This document shows, piece by piece, positions 40,096 to 51,519 of a DNA stretch of 64,000 bases (position 1 is its first letter; each line of letters begins with the position of its first letter). Source of the stretch: Stictocephala bisonia (Eukaryota; Arthropoda; Insecta; Hemiptera; Membracidae); NCBI GenBank assembly GCA_035578905.1, contig JAQJVL010002193.1, forward strand, positions 51,685 through 115,684, given 5' to 3'. Under the pieces are notes generated by a model, which saw only the letters and a program-made list of their open reading frames with translations, had not been told where the DNA came from and ran no database searches. The position numbers and the translations under genes are program-made.

Positions 40096-40104
40096 CCTTA
40101 TTGT

Positions 40105-40540
40105 GGGGTCATCAGTAATCTACAGATAAGCTGTTAAATTACAAAAGGGAGCTATTAGATTAATTTGTAACCTTTCTTTCAGCAGTAGTTGTAAGTCTAG
40201 TTTTATTGAACTGTGTATAATGAGTCTTCCCTCCTTATTTGTATATCAATGTCTAATGGACGCCAAAGAAAATTATGTAACCTTAGAAAAACTTGGTGAT
40301 ACTCATGACTATTGTACTAGATTTAAGAATAACTTAAGTATTTTTAGATGTAATTATACCAAAACACAAAAAACATTTATGTATGTATCATTGAAATTAT
40401 TTAATTTTCTTCCTATTGATTATAAAATGCTGCCTATTGATAAGTTTAAGTATAAAATTAAGAATTTACTTACTAAAAATTGTCTGTATTTTGTCTACAG
40501 ACAAGAATTTACTTACTAAAAATTGTCTGTACCACACAAA
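40105..40540 (+). mobile_element. LINE C-terminal fragment
   Basis: Reading from about 40140: LQKGAIRLICNLSFSSSCKS, IMSLPSLFVYQCLMDAKENY, DTHDYCTRFKNNLSI ... LFNFLPIDYKM ... KYKIKNLLTKN to a stop at 40517-40519, the usual C-terminal tail of CR1-like LINE proteins. TTTACTTACTAAAAATTGTC is duplicated at its end. No RT core. Confidence 0.65.
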
Positions 40541-40959
40541 ATACAGAAGAGTTTTTTGAATTGGTTTTTGAGTAGATAATTCCTTATTTTTAAATAATTA
40601 TAATTGTATTGACGCTTGTAATACATTTTGTGAAATGTTTTCCATTGATTTTCCTGACTTACAATAATCCTTAAAAAAACGCGTTAAGAAAATCAGTAAA
40701 ATCTGTATTTCAAATGAAGAACACTGGGTCCCTTATGACTATAATTGTCCAAAGACTTAATTACTAGGGAGTTTTGATGATTTTCGAGTCTCTGATGATA
40801 TTTCAAGTTCTTAAATTTTTATTTCATTTTCCGTGTGGAATTATAGTGTCCTCATGAATAGTTGAATCCTTAAAGTAATGCCTATCGGCGTCTTATATCT
40901 GGAGGAGCTATATTGTACAGTACCGGGAGCTAAGCTACTTTATTCAAGGTTCAGTCAGG

Positions 40960-41350
40960 CATCGCTCTTCACGTTTTTTGCGTAGGACCACGTGGACGAA
41001 AAAGAAAACTGAATTTTATACATTTTTAACTTCTAAATCAACGGACTACTCTTATCTCACTGACCGTAGACTGTCAGTCAGTATTCTCAGTACTACTTCC
41101 TATCAGTTTCTTGTATCTTCTGGTTTATCTCAGGGATCGCATCTAGGATCTTTTTTACTTTGTTTATCAACAACAACGCAAGCTGCTTATTCTTTACCGA
41201 TTATATAAAAATATTTACTGCCGTGTCAAAAACTGAAGACTACTGTAGGCTGCCACATTATGTTGTAATAATTGAGGATTTATGTTTAGAGAATAATATG
41301 AAACTAAATGCCGCAGTTATAAATTTCATCAAATATCTGAGCCGTTGAAG
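40960..41350 (+). mobile_element. LINE reverse-transcriptase remnant
   Basis: Frames give YLTDRRLSVSILSTTSYQFL, VSSGLSQGSHLGSFLL, then LFINNNASCLFFTDYIKIFT and LCLENNMKLNAA: palm motifs of a jockey/I-like RT with the PQGS box altered to SQGS and the catalytic ADD lost (FTDY). Frameshifted. Confidence 0.6.
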
Positions 41351-41969
41351 AAGACTACTCTCTGTACAACTTCGGGCTCTGTCTATTACTATTGTTATGA
41401 TTATTATTATCACTTACTTGATTGCTAAGGTGTTCAGGTTTAGTTTGGACTATCATTGATGTTACTTGACCGCAAACAAAAAACGCTACAACTCGATTAA
41501 TTCCAAAACTCACTAATCGACGTTTTTTTTTCGAAAAAGAGATATTGTATCAATGGATTCCTCAGAAAAAGCTAATTTTATTTCTAACATTAACCCTTTC
41601 CAAAACTCTCTTGTTCCTTATTAAATTTAGTGTTGAATGTAGGATATCTTTCCAAAACTAACTTATATTAGGGGCCTTGTTTTTTCATAACTCACCTATT
41701 ATAACAGGCAATTAAAATGCTTGATTGTTATGCCAACCACCTGAGATTGCTGTCGTTCCAAAACTCATTTCTTTCATCTGACCAATGAGATTGCTGCAAA
41801 TTGTCATGTGACTTTGTGACAGAGTTTGTTGTGATCAGTATTAATTTATTTGAACAGGGTTATAAAGTAGTAATTTACAGTACTTAAACCAATAACATTC
41901 TACAAAATGGATATAGAACAAAATATCACACCAATTCCTCTAAATAAAGCAACAAAGAGAATATCTAAT

Positions 41970-42290
41970 CCCGTCAAGTCATGTCTCATGGGTGGGTAGG
42001 AAGGCCCGTTACGTCATATCTCAAGGGTGGATGGGGGCCATCAAGTCATGTTTTATGGGTGGGTGAGAGAGCCTGTCTAGTCATGTCTCATAGTGAGTGG
42101 GGGGCGTCAAGTCATGTCTCATGGGTGGGTGGGAATGCCCGCCAAGTCAGGTGACATGTGTGGGTGAGAGGAGCGGTCAAGTCATGTCTCAAGGGTGGTT
42201 ATGGGGGGCCGGTCAAGTCATGTCTTATGTGTGGGCGGGGGGGGGGGTTCAAGGCATGTCTCATTGGTGGGTTGGAAGGCAAGTCCCAGG
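41970..42290. repeat. G-rich minisatellite, about 8 units of about 40 bp
   Basis: Units of GTCAAGTCATGTCTCATGGG followed by a variable G-rich half (TGGGTGGGGGGCC-like), ending with an 11-12-G run near 42237. The plus strand could form G-quadruplexes. Confidence 0.85.
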
Positions 42291-42299
42291 TCAAAACTC

Positions 42300-43280
42300 A
42301 CTCTTTTAAGTTATTTTACACCAAAACTCGCTAAATGCAGTTGTGTTGTGCCAAAACTCATTTATTGCAATTTTTAAAACTTAATTTTAAAAAAGTGTTA
42401 CTTGTAAAATAACAGGAACTATTTCAAAGTGTTCTAATGATTGTTTATCATCAGTAAAATCACCAATTATCTTAGAACATTGGAATTAGAACGGAAAAAT
42501 ATTTTATTTTGTTCCTGATAAATTTGTAAAACTGCAACAAGTGTGTTTTGGAATGGAACGCCTCAGTTAAAGCAAGTTGCGCATTTCACCCTACTTTACT
42601 ACTCTCTTCCACACACCAATAGTAGTGACGGTTAAGTCGGTGATTTTTATAAATCGGTGACAACAGTTATTAAAAATAACCCTAACAAATACTAATAAAA
42701 ATATTAGTGGCAAAATTGGGCGATAATGTAATGCGGGATATGTGGAATTTGGAGGGAACCTTCATTAAACGATATAAGCGTTAACTAAGAAAAGATTTTG
42801 GTATAGTTTAAACTAAAATGAAGATGAAGGTTTCTTATTATGCTGCAAATTGTGATAGCTAGCATTATCTAACTCTGCCACATAATTTGATAACAAGTTT
42901 AGAAGTAACTGGTTACATTTCCACTTAGAAAGATTGTCGGGTTCATTTTATCGTGGTAATCTCCTGTTTTTTTCTGTGACTCATATATCGATCATCCGTT
43001 TTTCACAAACTTTTCTTATCCTCCAGCACGTACAATAATTAACCTACGCCCCTTTTTAATCAGGTTTACTTTGCTAATTTCATTCTCTGATTGCCAAAAT
43101 GAAGATGATGAATATGAGGCATGCAAGTATGTTTCGGCAATATAAACAATATGTCTGTTTTCTTGTTACATGTCGCCTAATATATATTATGTAACGATAA
43201 TAAATGTTTTGTCAAAATAAAATTCGTATATTTTCCTTCTAATTAAACGCATAGGAAAACTGTCAACTGAATTTTTTTTA
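42300..43280. other. No gene recognised
   Basis: AT-rich, no coding or repeat signature except scattered CCAAAACTCA strings at 41490-42360. Confidence 0.4.
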
Positions 43281-43409
43281 AATTGGAGTTGTGGAATGTA
43301 ACTGTTCTCTAGCCGAGTATAGACACTGCCTGTTTTACTTCTTTTAATGTTTTATTGACTAAGAAAACAGAAACTCCTGTTATGTCACTAGTGCTCTTGG
43401 CATTGATTT

Positions 43410-44190
43410 ACTTTGAATTATAGACTCTCTTCTGCTCCTGAAAATGATTTGCAACTTTATATTCCGGATCACGGCAGTCACCATCGGCACCGCCTAGTTC
43501 ATTGCACCCCCTCCCTACGGGGCCAATCCAGGTCTTCCAGGAATGACTAGAATGGCAGATTATCCGCCTCCAGGTGAATCGAGGCCCTTCCTGAATTGGA
43601 GACAAGAAATTAAAGATTGTTCTCCTGGAACCAGCGCCAATTCTAGAATCTTCTGGGTTTACACCTCTGGAGTCGTATAAATACACCCTTCGGCCGACCT
43701 GACAGTCAGTCAGTCAAGATTCAGAGTGAAGAGTCAGTGAGTGAGTGGCCCCAGTGGATTTGACAGTGACAGTCAAGTGACAGTGTCTATTTGTGACAGT
43801 CTATTGACAGTATACAGAGCAGTGTTTGACATTAGGTAAACAGAATAATAAGTAATATAAATTGTTGTAAATATTAGTGATTAAGCTAAGTATCGAAATA
43901 GTGTGTAAGTGATAATATAATTTTGTAAATATTTCATTGTGTGTAGTTCAGTGATTTTGAGACTGTACCTAAATAAAAGAACAATTAGTAGCCAGAAATG
44001 AAACCGCCTTATTTATCTAGGACCTTGTTGGACACAATGGTATCAGGTGTGGGGTAAGGCGATTAATTTGTGAAATGTGTGAGGTTTAATTTAAAATGGC
44101 TTCTAGAAAGTAAAACTGGTGGAATTGAAAGTGGGTGATCTCAAGAGAGAGCTAGAAGAACGAGACCTCAATATTACTGGAAATAAATAA
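43410..44190 (+). mobile_element. LTR retrotransposon 5' end (LTR, primer site, gag start), truncated
   Basis: A TATAAATA box at 43676-43683 with CAGTCAGTCAGTCA initiator-like sequence 25-30 bp downstream, AATAAAAG at about 43973, an ACACA end at 44036 and, one base later, TGGTATCAGGTGTGGGG as a likely primer-binding site. From about 44111 a frame encodes VKLVELKVGDLKRELEERDL, the SAP-like start of many insect LTR-element gag proteins, then stops. Everything downstream is lost. The exact LTR left border is not resolved. Confidence 0.6.
43676..43716 (+). promoter_or_regulatory. LTR core promoter (TATA box and initiator)
   Basis: TATAAATA at 43676-43683 and tandem CAGTCAGTCA from about 43703, correct spacing for an arthropod TATA plus TCAGT initiator. 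Confidence 0.6.
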
Positions 44191-44199
44191 ATGATTTTA

Positions 44200-44560
44200 C
44201 AGTTGGACCAAATATAAATAAGATTATATATGCAGATGATATTATAATAATGGGGTCTCATCGTATCTTACAAGATTTTACATGATGCGCATAAAAGTTC
44301 TCTGGAATGGTTCACAAGTAATGAACTTGTGTGTAAAATGATAAACCCAAAAAGTTATATTGAGTCCCTCAAACAATAAGGAAAACAATTCTGTTAAATT
44401 GATTGAAACTAAATTGATTGCTAGATATTAACATGTATATTAAACTGAATTTGATCTCACACATTGATTATGTTACAACTAAAACCATTAGGGTGTCATA
44501 TTTGTTTAAAAATTGAGAGATTTAGAATCATTTAAATATTTTTAAAGATTTCCTGCTTTG
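44200..44560 (+). mobile_element. LINE RT remnant
   Basis: KIIYADDIIIMGSHRILQDF near 44217-44280 carries the YADD catalytic box; flanking sequence is full of stops. It joins directly to the truncated LTR element. Confidence 0.5.
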
Positions 44561-44714
44561 GTCTTTTTCAATCTCATTTAGCATTGGGATGATCATTTAG
44601 GGACACTCAACTCAGGTTTTTTTAATTTTATTGTAACTTCCAATGGTCAAAAGACCAATTTACAACGTGTTACATTTTTACAAAGTTACTTCAAGATGAC
44701 TAATACTTATACAC

Positions 44715-44860
44715 AAAAGGGGCCAAGCCAAACATGCAACAGGACTTTAAAACTAAGTAACCGAAGGTAAGGGAAGGGACAAGCCAAACTTGCAACTGGA
44801 CTTTAAAACTAATTGGTGCTTTTAAGCTAGGGGACAAGCCATACATGTGACTGGACTGGA
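44715..44860. repeat. Degenerate tandem repeat, about 3 units of 55-60 bp
   Basis: GGGCCAAGCCAAACATGCAA / GGGACAAGCCAAACTTGCAA / GGGGACAAGCCATACATGTG, the first two followed by GGACTTTAAAACTAA. Confidence 0.65.
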
Positions 44861-45284
44861 ACAATATAGCTAACAATATGCTAAAATAACAATAAATAAA
44901 ACTATTTAATTTACAATAATATAATAATAGTAGTAACGGTAAATAAAATCTATAGAATTTGTGATAAATTTTAACAGTGATAACAAATAAATAACAATAA
45001 TTTATAATAAATATTGAGGATGGTGATAAGTAAATAAAATTAGAAAATAATTAACTAATGAACGTGTACAATATATGATACTAATAAATACAGATTTGAT
45101 TGCAGAATACAGAATCAATGCAGTGCTTTCCAGTTCAACAACTTTTTTTTGAAGGCCTTTATACGTTCATAAAGAATATAACATATATTAATATTGTTTT
45201 ATGTCTGAACTAATCAAAATGATTACATGATTTTTTTACCTACCAAAAAGTAACCTGAGTTTCATTTATATTTTCAGCTGATCA

Positions 45285-45617
45285 CATTCACTGTCGCTGT
45301 CAATGACAGTATCAGCGTCAGCTGGTTTAGGTTCAGTTTCAGTTCAGCTTAGTCCTTTAGTCAGACGTAATACGTCGTTAGTCTGATCGTCTCTTGTAAA
45401 TTTTGCGAGTTTGCGTTAGTCTAGGCGTTGTTCGATTGCAGAGGGATATCTTTTGTCAAATTTTACATCTTTTTCCGTTGTACAGTAATAACTTTATCTC
45501 AAGTCGGATGCGAAAATTGTATATGATTAGTGGCTGAAGTTTCAGTTGTCATGTCGATCTTATTATAAAGTGAAGTGTTTTATTTTACGGCAGAGTAACT
45601 AGAATTTAACATTAATA
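45285..45617 (+). promoter_or_regulatory. Probable promoter / 5' UTR of the Sap47-like gene
   Basis: Complex, less AT-rich sequence directly before the ATG at 45618. It holds repeated CAGTTTCAG/TTCAGTT strings and TCAGT initiator-like matches near 45330-45365 and an imperfect inverted TCAGACGTAATACGTC / GTCTGA block near 45361-45385. No TATA box is convincing. The assignment is mainly positional. Confidence 0.35.
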
Positions 45618-45766
45618 ATGTTTTCTGGTTTAACGAATCAAGTGAGTAGTTGGATGGGTAAAAAAGGAGAAGGTGAAATAACAAAAGTTGATGATGAACA
45701 GACATTATCTTCCCCAGTAGTCGATAACTCTGTTGTTGGCATAGAACCTGAAAAGAAAGATTCAAG
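45618..45766 (+). CDS. Sap47: Likely first coding exon of Sap47 (synapse-associated protein 47 / SYAP1)
   Basis: ATG at 45618 opens MFSGLTNQVSSWMGKKGEGE, followed by an acidic stretch ending at KKDS; a consensus donor AAG|gttt follows at 45767. The MF-x-GL ... SW-x-G start is how Sap47 and SYAP1 proteins begin (from memory of the family; not searched). Their later BSD domain must lie in exons downstream, and none is visible before 64000, so intron 1 would exceed 18 kb. The 300 bp upstream has higher complexity than the surrounding DNA, with several TCAGT initiator-like strings, and is the likely promoter/5' UTR. The exon ends two bases into an Arg/Ser codon. Confidence 0.55.
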
Positions 45767-45769
45767 GTT

Positions 45770-46370
45770 TGTTTTTATATATTATAAAATTGTAATACAT
45801 TTTAAATAGTCCAATACAATTGGTTAATAATCTAGTAAAATCTATCATAAATAGATTTGATAATCAACATTTACCTTATCTGCAGCCTGAATCAAAATTT
45901 GAAGGCCTAGATTAGAGGACTTATAGACCCAACCATATTACTCTAGTAGCATGATAGTGGCTGCTAGTTTTAATGATCAGGTAGTTCTGTCAGTACCAAC
46001 AACTACTTCAAAGCTTGTCACATAAATGTCAATAACCAATTTCCAATTACAAGCTCAACCAAAATTTCCGAATAAAGCAAATTTCGGCCTAGCCTACAAC
46101 CAGAAAGCCGACATATTATATATCAAATAACAAACTTTATCAAACATTAAAATAATTCTTAATTTCAAACTATATGAATTTATGCCGCTCTTTAAATTAA
46201 AGTACATTCTAATCCCCTTTCTACTCATGGACACCTTACTCTGACATATCAATGAACTTTTCTTACTACTTTCTACCTGTTCTAACTTCTTCTGTTACTT
46301 TTATAGCTTATAACAAGACCAATGTTAGTTGCTTGGTAACAATTAATTATATAACCAGTTATATATAATT
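45770..46370. other. Start of the presumed Sap47 intron; no gene recognised
   Basis: AT-rich, no motif-bearing frame on either strand. Confidence 0.4.
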
Positions 46371-47327
46371 GGTCGGTAGCGTAGTTGGTTCAATCCCAGC
46401 TTCATAAGCTAAAGGTTGTCAGTTCGATCCCAATCAGAGTCATAACACATTTTGAGAAGGATCAGCTGATAACCACCGGCTGTTCATTTGTCATTGGGCT
46501 ATTAATTAACCCTTATAGTGCCGGGCCATTTTTGCATTTCCTATGCGAAAAGTGCCAGGCCAATTTTGGCAAAAATGTAAGGTTCCAGGTAAAAATTTAT
46601 AGAATCCATGTTTTTAGTCATATTCATATAAATTCTTTTTTAAATGAAAGAGCAATAAGTGGTCTATAGAGCTATGTATATATATTTAACCTTTCTTTGT
46701 AATAAATTTTATTTTTTTCTAAAAACCTTGAGAAAAAAAAAATTTTTACATTTTTTTTCAAGTTTGAAGGTTTGTATGTTAGTTATAATTTTATTTTAGA
46801 ATATTGTCATGAACGGCATTTTATAGAGCATTTAAAACTGAACTAATACATATAATTTCATTTACTATACTTCTAAAATTATCTCTTTACAAAATTATAA
46901 CTAAAACATTACAAATTGGTTGCTAAGCAACATACATAACCTAACCTAATAGTTACGTGTCTGTCACGGAACAGTTACGTCATCTAGACACAGTCCAAGA
47001 GCGAAACTGCGTGCAGCGGTCATTGGCAAAGCGTCTGGTATTATTCTGGCGGCCATTTAATAAAACAACGATGCACTATAACAAATACAGCGCGGCTCTC
47101 ACAGCGACGCTGGCATTTCTCGCACTAGTAAGGGGCGTCGCTGACAGCGATTCCCGGCACTATAAGGGTTAATGACACTTTCTAAGGAATAGTCGACCTT
47201 AGTTTGTAACAATGACTACATTCGCTCATCTACACTCATCACACTCATTCGAAATCCATATTCGCCCATATCTTGACAATCTGCGTCTTATGAATAAATA
47301 AAAAATATATAAATAAAAAAAAATAAC
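46371..47327 (+). mobile_element. tRNA-derived SINE interrupted by a TTAA MITE
   Basis: Head with an A-box-like GGTAGCGTAGTTGG (46375) and a B-box GTTCGATCC (46422-46430), then GGGCTATTAA up to 46509; after the MITE it resumes with TGACACTTTCTAAGG, AATGACTACATTCGCTCATC, GCCCATATCTTGACAATCTG and an (AATAAA)n-like tail. It shares its body end and tail with 47374-47842. Confidence 0.75.
46506..47172. mobile_element. 659-bp piggyBac-type MITE with TTAA duplication
   Basis: TTAA at 46506-46509 and 47169-47172 flank a unit with 16-bp perfect inverted ends CCCTTATAGTGCCGGG. GTGCCAGGCC / ACGCTGGCAT variants lie inside. No transposase; ends differ from both piggyBac elements here. Confidence 0.9.
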
Positions 47328-47373
47328 AATATAAGATTAAATATCAAGTACTGCCCGAATTGAATTTGATTGT

Positions 47374-47842
47374 CGGCACTGGTGGCGCAGTTTTGTAACC
47401 CAGCTTCTTGGGGACAAAGTGTTTGGAAGATTGTAGGCGATAGGTTCCATGCTCGGTCCTGTTAATACCGACACGGCGTCCGCTCAATGGTTGCCATCGA
47501 CTTAGACACTACTAGAGAAGTCTGGAAGTGTCCGTGTTGGATGGTGGTTAAGATCGGATGTTGTGTAGGTGATAGAACTGAGTGTCAGACTTGTCAGTTA
47601 GCTGAAAATCAGACCAACACTACTTGGTTCGGATTCCACGTAAAGCTGTAGGTCCCATAGTTGCCCTGACTATTGGGCTATTAATAAATAGTCCTTTCTG
47701 AGCAAAGTCGAACTCAGATAGTAACAATGACTACACGCGTTCATCTACATTCATCACACTCATTCGAAATCCATATTCGCCCATATCTTGACGATCGGCG
47801 TCTTAAGAATAAATAAATAAATAAAAATAAATAAATAAAAGA
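47374..47842 (+). mobile_element. SINE, full-length-looking copy
   Basis: Begins CGGCACTGGTGGCGCAGTTT (A-box-like), about 470 bp, with GGGCTATTAATAAATAGTCC, AATGACTACACGCGTTCATC, GCCCATATCTTGACGATCGG and a (AATAAATA)n tail. Related copies: 46371-47327 (+), 49612-50045 (-), 53336-53610 (-), 36628-37280 (+). Confidence 0.7.
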
Positions 47843-47849
47843 TTTAACC

Positions 47850-48540
47850 TTCTTGGTAAATATGTCTTCTGGATGCATCTTAAATCTTCACACTTATATC
47901 ACCAGAAGGCAAATTTAGTTCTAAGGTGAATATAGTCCTATGGAATATTCAGTGGTATTTATATGCAGAAAAATCTGCAAAATTTGTTTTTTCAGCTAAA
48001 CATTTTAGACTATGATCCAAAACAAACCAAAAACTTAAAGTAAACTGGGGTTGAAAAACTTTTATATTGCTATTTTATTTTATTCCTTTATAACTTCTTT
48101 TGATATGCTTATAATAATGCAAACCACTACCAACTATAAAAAAATTTTATATACTTCTGCCAGAAGGGCAGTTGGCAGGCTGTGCCTGAGGCCAGAACAA
48201 GGTAGTGTTTAGAAATAAAACCAATACAATAAGTTTATGCCTAAAAAAGTGAAGAGTAGTAGATGTAAATGGACATGAATAGAACAAAGATAAGTAGGTA
48301 GAGGAGGAGTGAATGTTAAACTAAAAAAAAAAAAACAAAAAGGCAAGTTTGTAGTTTTAAATATATTCTGGGAAATATGAATGAAGGAGATGAGTTGCAA
48401 AAAGTAAATAAAAAGTAAAAATTTATTTAGAAAAAGTGAACTGCTGTGGAAAAATAAAGATTAAAAAATAAAGTTTACGTTTTTGACTGTTGATTAAGAA
48501 GTTGAGAAAATGATTTGTGCAATGTTTTATTTAGAGTGTT
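47850..48540. other. No gene recognised; purine-biased stretch
   Basis: From about 48210 to 48480 the plus strand is strongly A/G-rich. No coding signature. Confidence 0.4.
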
Positions 48541-48633
48541 TGGACAAAATGGGTTATATACCCACAGAGTTTTTCTTAACAGGACTGTTTTAGAGCAGAA
48601 TCGAGAAACATTCTGTCCTAACCTAACTGAATC

Positions 48634-48705
48634 TGATCACAGGTGCTACCCAAGCTGATCACGGTTGATACCCAAGCTGATCATGGTTGCTACCCAACCT
48701 ACACC
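48634..48705. repeat. Short tandem repeat, 3 units of about 24 bp
   Basis: CTGATCACAGGTGCTACCCA, CTGATCACGGTTGATACCCA, CTGATCATGGTTGCTACCCA in tandem. Confidence 0.75.
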
Positions 48706-48934
48706 GGCCAGATTGGCACTAAATCACTTTAGGTTATCCCTCATACTGTCTTCTAACAAAATATCACCATTTTAGAACACCCCAAGTTTATAGCAAAAAG
48801 TTTAGATTTTGCGGGCATATAACTGATTTTGACCGAATGTTTTATACATGTAGCAGAAACAGACTCTCAGGATAGGAACCAAGAAGAAAATGAAAACAAT
48901 GCAGATGTGGATTTAGGGAAGGATAGAGAAAATT

Positions 48935-49160
48935 TGATGGGAAGATGCAGTATGAAATGAATAAGTACTGAGGTAGGTAAGCGAAGAGAAGGAAACAATG
49001 AAAACTATAAGAAAAAGAAAAACGAATTGGTTAGAACATGTGATAAGATGAAAGAACTTGTTGAGAACAGCTATATGAGGACAAGTTCGGAGGAAAGAGA
49101 AGGCCTAAGGAAGGTGATCAGAGGGAAGTATGAGACAACAAAATGACTTGTTCAAATCAG
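48935..49160 (+). mobile_element. LINE (RTE/jockey-like) C-terminal remnant
   Basis: MKTIRKRKTNWLEHVIR ... NLLRTAI and a following EGR/K-rich part resemble the RKxxWxGHxxR ... LLRTAIEGxxxGKRxRGR tail of endonuclease-reverse transcriptase proteins. Degraded. Confidence 0.5.
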
Positions 49161-49611
49161 AGAGCTTTGGCCAAAAGCTATAGTAATGCCTGAAGACAGA
49201 ACACTCTTGATGATGACTAGACTTTGAAACAAAAATAGTTCATTCACTATGAGAAAAGTTTATTTCATATAGGATCTGATACTAGAAAGTTTTTCTGTTC
49301 ATCAAACATATCTCAAATTGATGTTTGACCATACAGCTTTTTTGGTCAAAATTAGTTAGAATGAACTTGGAAACTAGTTGACAAGATGGTATTCTAGGTT
49401 TACCTTGATCAGCATGTTACAAGATGGGATGATTAGAGTAGATAAGGTTTTTAATGTTCTAAAATTAACTATTTTACCAATCAACTAGTAACCAGTTCAT
49501 ATAGAAGAACTGTAGTATGTGTCTGATGCTGTTCATATCGTAAGATTAGATTTTGTCCATAATTATGTATTTAATTATTTATTATTATTATTATTATGTA
49601 TTTTTCATTAC

Positions 49612-50045
49612 TAAGATACCGTATCATTACTAAGATATCGTAGAGGTGTGGGTGAATATGAGGGGTGAATGATTGTGGTGAGTGTAGATAACGAGTTTAG
49701 TCATTGTTATTAACTAAGGTTGATTAGTTCTTAGAAAGAAACATTGATTAATAACCCAATAGTCAGGATAACCAAGATTCCTACAGCTCACAGTTTTTAC
49801 ATAATCCGAACCACGTAGTATTGGTCTGATTTTCAGTTAACTGACAAATCAGATACTTAGTTCTCTTTCATACACAACATCTGGACCGTATCTACCACCC
49901 AACATTGACAACCCAGACTTCTCTAGTAGTGTCCATGTCAATAGCAACCATTGAGCAGATGCCATGTCAGTATTAAGAGGATAAAGCATAGAACCTATCG
50001 TCTACAATCTCTTCAACACTTTGTCCCCAAGTAGCTGGATTATAG
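49612..50045 (-). mobile_element. SINE copy (same family as 47374-47842), inverted
   Basis: The minus strand follows the 47374 copy: head TAGCTGG/GGGGACAAAGTGTTG near 50030, AGGTTCTATGC, AAATCAGACCAATACTACGT, and the GACTAAACTCG / TATTCACCC tail near 49620-49700. Diverged by many substitutions. Confidence 0.65.
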
Positions 50046-50090
50046 AACTGCTCCACTTATGCCGACTACTTTTAATGTTAATATATAAAT

Positions 50091-50289
50091 ACAGTACAAG
50101 TAAACGTCACACAACACAAATTGATCCCTCTTCTTTTTGTGAATCCCTCCGGTCTGAGGAAGGTAAGCGTGGTTCACCGAAATCGATCACCATAATATTT
50201 GTGCATTTTGTACTTGTATTGTAATATATTTGTGCATTTTGTGCTTATATTGTAATAAATTTGTGTTGTGTGACGTTTAATTGTACTGT
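50091..50289. repeat. 199-bp foldback with 32-nt arms and hammerhead-like core
   Basis: 50091-50122 and 50258-50289 are complementary at 31 of 32 positions. Inside, CTGAGGA at 50154-50160, a short GGT...ACC hairpin and GAAA at 50179-50182 resemble the hammerhead core of Penelope-like terminal repeats. A 35-bp direct repeat (TTTGTGCATTTTGT) lies at 50200-50255. Confidence 0.65.
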
Positions 50290-50798
50290 ATATGTACCAA
50301 CACGTATTATGCTAATTAAAAAACTACAATATATAAATATCATGTAATTTGAAAAATGAATAATCATTTTTGAAATAAAAGCAAAGGAACATTTAAAAAA
50401 TGAACTGCCAGGCTGTTGCATCTAGTAGTTTGTGTTGAGAGATAGATTTATGACTTCAGTAGAAAAATCAGACATTTTTCTATATCTTAAAAACTATGCT
50501 CTTTCTATCTTAAATGCTTACAAATAAGAGCGTGTGAAACATATATTATTGAGTAACACATTAAATGTGTACATTTTAAACAGGCTATTTACGGGCCCCT
50601 GAATTCCCGGATATTCCCATAATCCTCCAGATTTTTAATGGGTTACTGATGTTTCTAATAAGTTAAACAGATTTCTTGAAATACTTTCAATTTTGTTGGA
50701 CAGTCAATGTATTATACTTAAGGAATTTGAACAAAACGAGTTTACTAGTGTTCGTTGCCCTTTTTATCACTACATTAAAACCAAAACCAACAGTTACG

Positions 50799-51011
50799 AA
50801 ATGTGAAGTGGGTTCTTAGAAATGTGAAGTGGGTTCTTAGAAATGTGAAGTGGGTTCTTAGAAATGTGAAGTGGGTTCTTAGAAATGTGAAGTGGGTTCT
50901 TAGAAATGTGAAGTGGGTTCTTAGAAATGTGAAGTGGGTTCTTAGAAATGTGAAGTGGGTTCTTAGAAATGTGAAGTGGGTTCTTAGAAATGTGAAGTGG
51001 GTTCTTAGAAA
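50799..51011. repeat. 21-bp minisatellite, about 10 identical units
   Basis: AAATGTGAAGTGGGTTCTTA plus G repeated about ten times with no visible change. Being 7 codons long and stop-free in one frame of each strand, it translates as a heptad repeat, which I do not regard as a gene. Confidence 0.97.
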
Positions 51012-51519
51012 GTTTTGGCAATTTTGAAATGAATAAATGGCTGAACTGTATACCCTAGTTGTTCTTAACTGGCTGAATTATCCTTATAAATCTACTGCAT
51101 ATTGCAGATTAACTAAAATAGGATAACTTACTTGTATTTTTAAAAAAATCCAATACGTTTTTTAATTCATATAGCTTAAAAGTAAGAATTCTCCAATAAG
51201 TTAGTCAAAGTATTTACTTAAAAAAATGATCGTCTTGATATTATAGATCATAAATTCTTAATTTATATCTTGGTTTCTGGGGATAATAGTATAATTAACT
51301 GTTGTGCTACAAAATAAACAACATTATTATGACTGTACTCAGTCATATCAAGGTGAATATTTTTCCAGATGGGCTAAAAAACTTTTCATTTGTTATAGGA
51401 TGTTTGAAAAGTATGGGACAAAACTTCAGGAAATGATTAAATAGGTAAAAATAAACAAAAAAGTTCCTTGGAAGATATGTCTTATCTCGCTTAGTTTGGC
51501 ATCTGTCTGTCTGGATATA

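Noticed and set aside
43408..43686. Minus-strand 92-codon frame
   Set aside because: Antisense over an LTR promoter region with no domain; the plus-strand TATA/initiator explanation is better.
46957..47172. 71-codon frame as a small gene
   Set aside because: Lies inside the 659-bp MITE and ends in its terminal repeat.
50794..51027. Overlapping heptad-repeat proteins on both strands
   Set aside because: A 21-bp minisatellite without stops; no start context or partner exons.
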